NCBI RefSeq assembly: GCF_019655055.1
Contig: NZ_BPFA01000035.1
Coordinates: forward strand, 1-50,914
Origin: Shewanella sp. MBTL60-112-B2
GTDB taxonomy: Bacteria; Pseudomonadota; Gammaproteobacteria; Enterobacterales; Shewanellaceae
Length of the DNA stretch: 50,914 nucleotides
Reading direction: 5' to 3'
The stretch's first letter is position 1. Every line of letters starts with the position of its first letter. The notes under the pieces were generated by a model, which did not search any database, was not told the DNA's origin, and saw only the letters and a list, made by a program, of their open reading frames with translations. Shown in pieces: positions 50,620-50,914 of the stretch. A program made the position numbers and the translations under genes.

Positions 50620-50914
50620 TTACATTCTTGATAATCTTACAAGACTATCTAGTAACATTATAATCGAGTTATGCGTAACATGTATAATTAACACCCCAAA
50701 AAAAGCTTTCGTATAATTTATTGAACGCCAAGATATAAACAATAACAAACTAATAAGAAACATAGGAAATATAGCTAAAGGGGATGCCCAGTGATTAAAG
50801 TAATGAGCAACTAAAACTAAAATAAGAATGGATGGTAATGCAATCAAAAGTGGGAAAAAAAGTTCTAATAAAAACACCCCTCCAATTAAGATTACTGTTT
50901 CAATTACTGGGATA
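50620..50914 (-). CDS. CPBP-family intramembrane protein, partial at window edge
   Basis: The frame enters from beyond the window, so the 5' end is outside. It reads P-V-I-E-T at the edge, where CPBP proteases have E-E-x-x-x-R. Hydrophobic helices follow, then a C-terminal 'IIHVTHNSIIMLL' that resembles the H-x-x-x-N motif of the family. The apparent change of the second Glu and lack of the Arg suggest a degenerate, perhaps inactive, protease. CPBP proteins are frequent in bacteriocin loci, some as immunity proteins. Position and strand fit, but the family call is only moderate. Confidence 0.6.
   Translation of the reverse strand, partial: IPVIETVILIGGVFLLELFFPLLIALPSILILVLVAHYFNHWASPLAIFPMFLISLLLFISWRSINYTKAFFGVLIIHVTHNSIIMLLDSLVRLSRM

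Overview
The window looks like a chromosomal segment of a marine gammaproteobacterium, most likely Shewanella. The reasons are the gene order tex-greB-ompR-envZ, an OmcA/MtrC-type multiheme outer-surface cytochrome, the pairing of rlmJ, prlC and gor with other Shewanella-like neighbours, and moderate GC. This assignment rests on recognising proteins and order, not on a database search.

Region 1 (1-12,974) is housekeeping and envelope functions: a Gln-rich hypothetical protein, tex and greB (transcription factors), ompR-envZ (osmosensing two-component pair), a chemoreceptor, a Prx5-type peroxiredoxin, the Mg2+ channel mgtE, an unknown membrane protein and rsmJ.

Region 2 (13,000-18,060) holds a solitary lipoprotein multiheme cytochrome with 11 intact CXXCH motifs and one degenerate CXXGH. 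It lies downstream of 10-bp-phased A-tracts and upstream of a ToxR/CadC-like membrane regulator, then rlmJ.

Region 3 (18,061-27,835) contains four copies of a modular palindromic intergenic repeat. They bracket two single genes: a small lipoprotein and yfcE. Between them lie a divergent LysR/MATE pair, a lemA-DUF3137-transglycosylase operon, an AbgT transporter, and a 1.07-kb gene-free stretch that carries two tandem, related candidate small-RNA genes.

Region 4 (27,836-45,325) is ordinary core: an AcrAB-type RND pump, a Tag-like glycosylase, a GST, a thioesterase, oligopeptidase A, a TorF-like porin, glutathione reductase, a BCCT transporter, an OYE-type flavin oxidoreductase and proline iminopeptidase.

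Region 5 (45,267-50,914) is a rearranged accessory island. A block holding the 5' end of pip and a 46-codon membrane-peptide gene is duplicated. A REP-type Y1 transposase and a truncated ClpP-like gene sit between the copies. Next comes a compact locus with two double-glycine-leader peptides that look like a two-peptide (class IIb or microcin-like) bacteriocin, a four-helix membrane protein placed like an immunity gene, the decayed C-terminus of a peptide-export ABC transporter, a truncated IS3-family element, and a CPBP-family membrane protein running off the window edge. All these accessory genes read on the minus strand. This bacteriocin remnant and the paired small-RNA candidates are the most interesting content. 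No tRNA, rRNA or CRISPR array was seen.
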